Assembly (NCBI GenBank): GCA_965368085.1
Contig: CBDULP010000020.1
Coordinates: 1-42,675, forward strand
DNA length: 42,675 bases
Source of the DNA: Peptoclostridium sp965368085
GTDB taxonomy: Bacteria; Bacillota; Clostridia; Peptostreptococcales; Peptostreptococcaceae
Reading direction: 5' to 3'
The position numbers were made by a program, and so were the translations under genes. The notes beneath the pieces are model-generated. The model did no database searches, was not told the DNA's origin, and saw only the letters and a list, made by a program, of their open reading frames with translations. Below, piece by piece: positions 41,824 to 42,675 of the stretch (positions are counted from its first letter, which is position 1; the number at the start of each line of letters is the position of its first letter).

Positions 41824-42405
41824 CTACGCTATGTTTATTCCAAAGTTTCCGCAAAGCGCTGCAAGTCCGCCTTCAAATCCGCTTCCCACGGCTGCAAATT
41901 TCCATTCAGCTCCGTGTCTGTAAAGCTCTCCTACCACAACTGCTGTCTCTATAGAAAAGTCTTCAGAAAGGTCGTATCTTACAAGCTCTTCAGAGTTTTC
42001 TTCATTGAAAACTCTTATGAAAGCGTTTGAAACCTGTCCGAAATTTTGGTTTCTTGAAGCAGCTTCGTGTATTGTAACAGTGAATGCTATCTTTTGAACC
42101 TCAGCAGGAACCTTTGCAAGCTCTATCTTAACCTGCTCGTCGTCTCCCTCTCCTGCTCCCGTAAGGTTATCTCCAAGGTGGATCACTGATTCCTGGTCGT
42201 CCTTTAGGTTGTTGTAGAATATGAAGTCGCTGTCTGACCTTACCTTTCCGTCTTCTTTCAGCATGAACGCAGCTGCGTCAAGGTCGAAGTCAAATCCTCC
42301 GTCGTATCTGTTAGTGTCCCATCCAAGTCCCACAACCACGTTTTTAAGTCCCGGATTTCCCTTTGTAAGATCCACCTTTTGTCCTTTTTTCAAGCTTATA
42401 GCCAT
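41824..42405 (-). CDS. terD: TerD-family stress protein
   Basis: 193 residues, the canonical TerD length: LGWDTNRYDGGFDFDLDAAAFML, DSDFIFYNNLKDDQESVIHLGDNLTGAGEGDDEQVKIEL, ELYRHGAEWKFAAVGSGFEGGLAALCGNFGINI. All Ca2+-site acids are present. It is nearer to textbook TerD/TerE than its downstream neighbour. ATG 42405 has AAGGAGAG eight bases upstream. It is the first gene of the Ter operon in the window; no TerC or TelA homolog is visible, though they could lie beyond the right edge. Confidence 0.95.
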   Translation of the reverse strand: MAISLKKGQKVDLTKGNPGLKNVVVGLGWDTNRYDGGFDFDLDAAAFMLKEDGKVRSDSDFIFYNNLKDDQESVIHLGDNLTGAGEGDDEQVKIELAKVPAEVQKIAFTVTIHEAASRNQNFGQVSNAFIRVFNEENSEELVRYDLSEDFSIETAVVVGELYRHGAEWKFAAVGSGFEGGLAALCGNFGINIA

Positions 42406-42440
42406 TATAATCTCTCCTTCCAATCTCTTCTTATTTTATT

Positions 42441-42469
42441 TGTATATTTTATTAAATATCATTCTCGAA
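42441..42469 (-). promoter_or_regulatory. Candidate promoter of the Ter operon
   Basis: On the minus strand: TTCGAG (42469-42464), 17 bases, TATACA (42446-42441), 36 bases before the first terD start. The -35 is far from consensus, so an activator or other sigma factor is possible. Confidence 0.4.
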
Positions 42470-42550
42470 GTTTCCGCGCCGCAGAACCAGCATGAACAAA
42501 AGCAGTCTGATTTAGCAAGGTTTGACTGATTTCTAATCGAACGGCACCCT

Positions 42551-42614
42551 GAATCCGCTGGAAACTTTGACTGTCTGAGTGCAGCGAGTTTCAAAGTTTC
42601 CCGGAATTCAGCGG
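42551..42614. repeat. Palindromic repeat element, copy 2
   Basis: GGAAACTTTGA (42560-42570) pairs with TCAAAGTTTCC (42591-42601), with CCGCTG (42555-42560) and CAGCGG (42609-42614) forming an alternative outer stem. The core, the following CTGT and the CGGAAT after the right arm match the copy at 6373-6444. The loop differs. Confidence 0.75.
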
Positions 42615-42675
42615 CGAATTAGATAATAGAAATCCCAATCCACAGCTTAAAGACAATTTTGTTCTGCGGGTTCAT

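Noticed and set aside
42619..42675. Minus-strand frame at the right edge that could be the end of another gene (ends ...IGISII).
   Set aside because: Only 18 codons are visible, with no family resemblance, and its ATT-rich codon use differs from the neighbours. It cannot be told from chance.

Overview
The window looks like a chromosomal segment of an anaerobic, low-to-moderate GC Firmicute of the clostridial type. The signs are AUA- and AGG-rich codon use, strong GGAGG ribosome sites with many TTG and GTG starts, SLH-type surface protein, corrinoid methyl transfer and Na+-linked transport. A Peptostreptococcaceae-like amino-acid or methyl-group fermenter would fit, but this is inference; no rRNA or tRNA was seen to fix the taxonomy.

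Layout. 1-80: the right end of an IS200/IS605-type element, including an omega-RNA-like 3' end. 123-4496 (+): an eight-gene Mrp-type antiporter operon in the order E-F-G-DUF4040-MbhE-B-C-D. This is the order of the antiporter half of archaeal membrane-bound hydrogenase (MbhA to MbhH). 4547-10524 (-): housekeeping genes, namely a DbpA-like DEAD-box helicase, a parvulin, a CPA2 antiporter with RCK domains, a free-standing RNA polymerase alpha-CTD protein and a small charged protein. 10815-19323 (-): an NhaC antiporter, a glycosyltransferase, an opine-type dehydrogenase and a TAXI-TRAP importer with a DUF1850 protein, which may be an opine or amino-acid uptake and oxidation region. 19902-24984: an S1-domain protein (+), SppA (-), an SLH/alpha-alpha-toroid protein (-) and a DHOD-like flavoprotein (-). 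25444-27154 (+): a corrinoid protein and a MtaA-like methyltransferase. 27397-27580: an 84-bp tandem repeat. 27663-29489 (-): TypA. 29772-35943 (-): a probable six-gene operon coding a NitT/TauT-type ABC importer, a second UroD/MtaA-family methyltransferase, a YibE/F membrane protein and a CobW GTPase with a Cys/His-rich linker. 36449-42405 (-): a Ter stress module of two TerD proteins, a citrate-lyase-like enzyme, an 846-residue double phosphoribosyltransferase fusion and a HAD phosphatase.

How it fits together. Three separate Na+(K+)/H+ antiporter systems (Mrp, CPA2, NhaC) and a TRAP importer suggest strong reliance on Na+ cycling. Two UroD-family methyltransferase loci, one with its corrinoid protein and one joined to an importer and metal-handling proteins, suggest methyl-group catabolism of unknown substrates. 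The Ter genes look like a nucleotide-derived biosynthetic stress system. A hairpin repeat, GGAAACTTTGA-loop-TCAAAGTTTCC, occurs twice, 36 kb apart.
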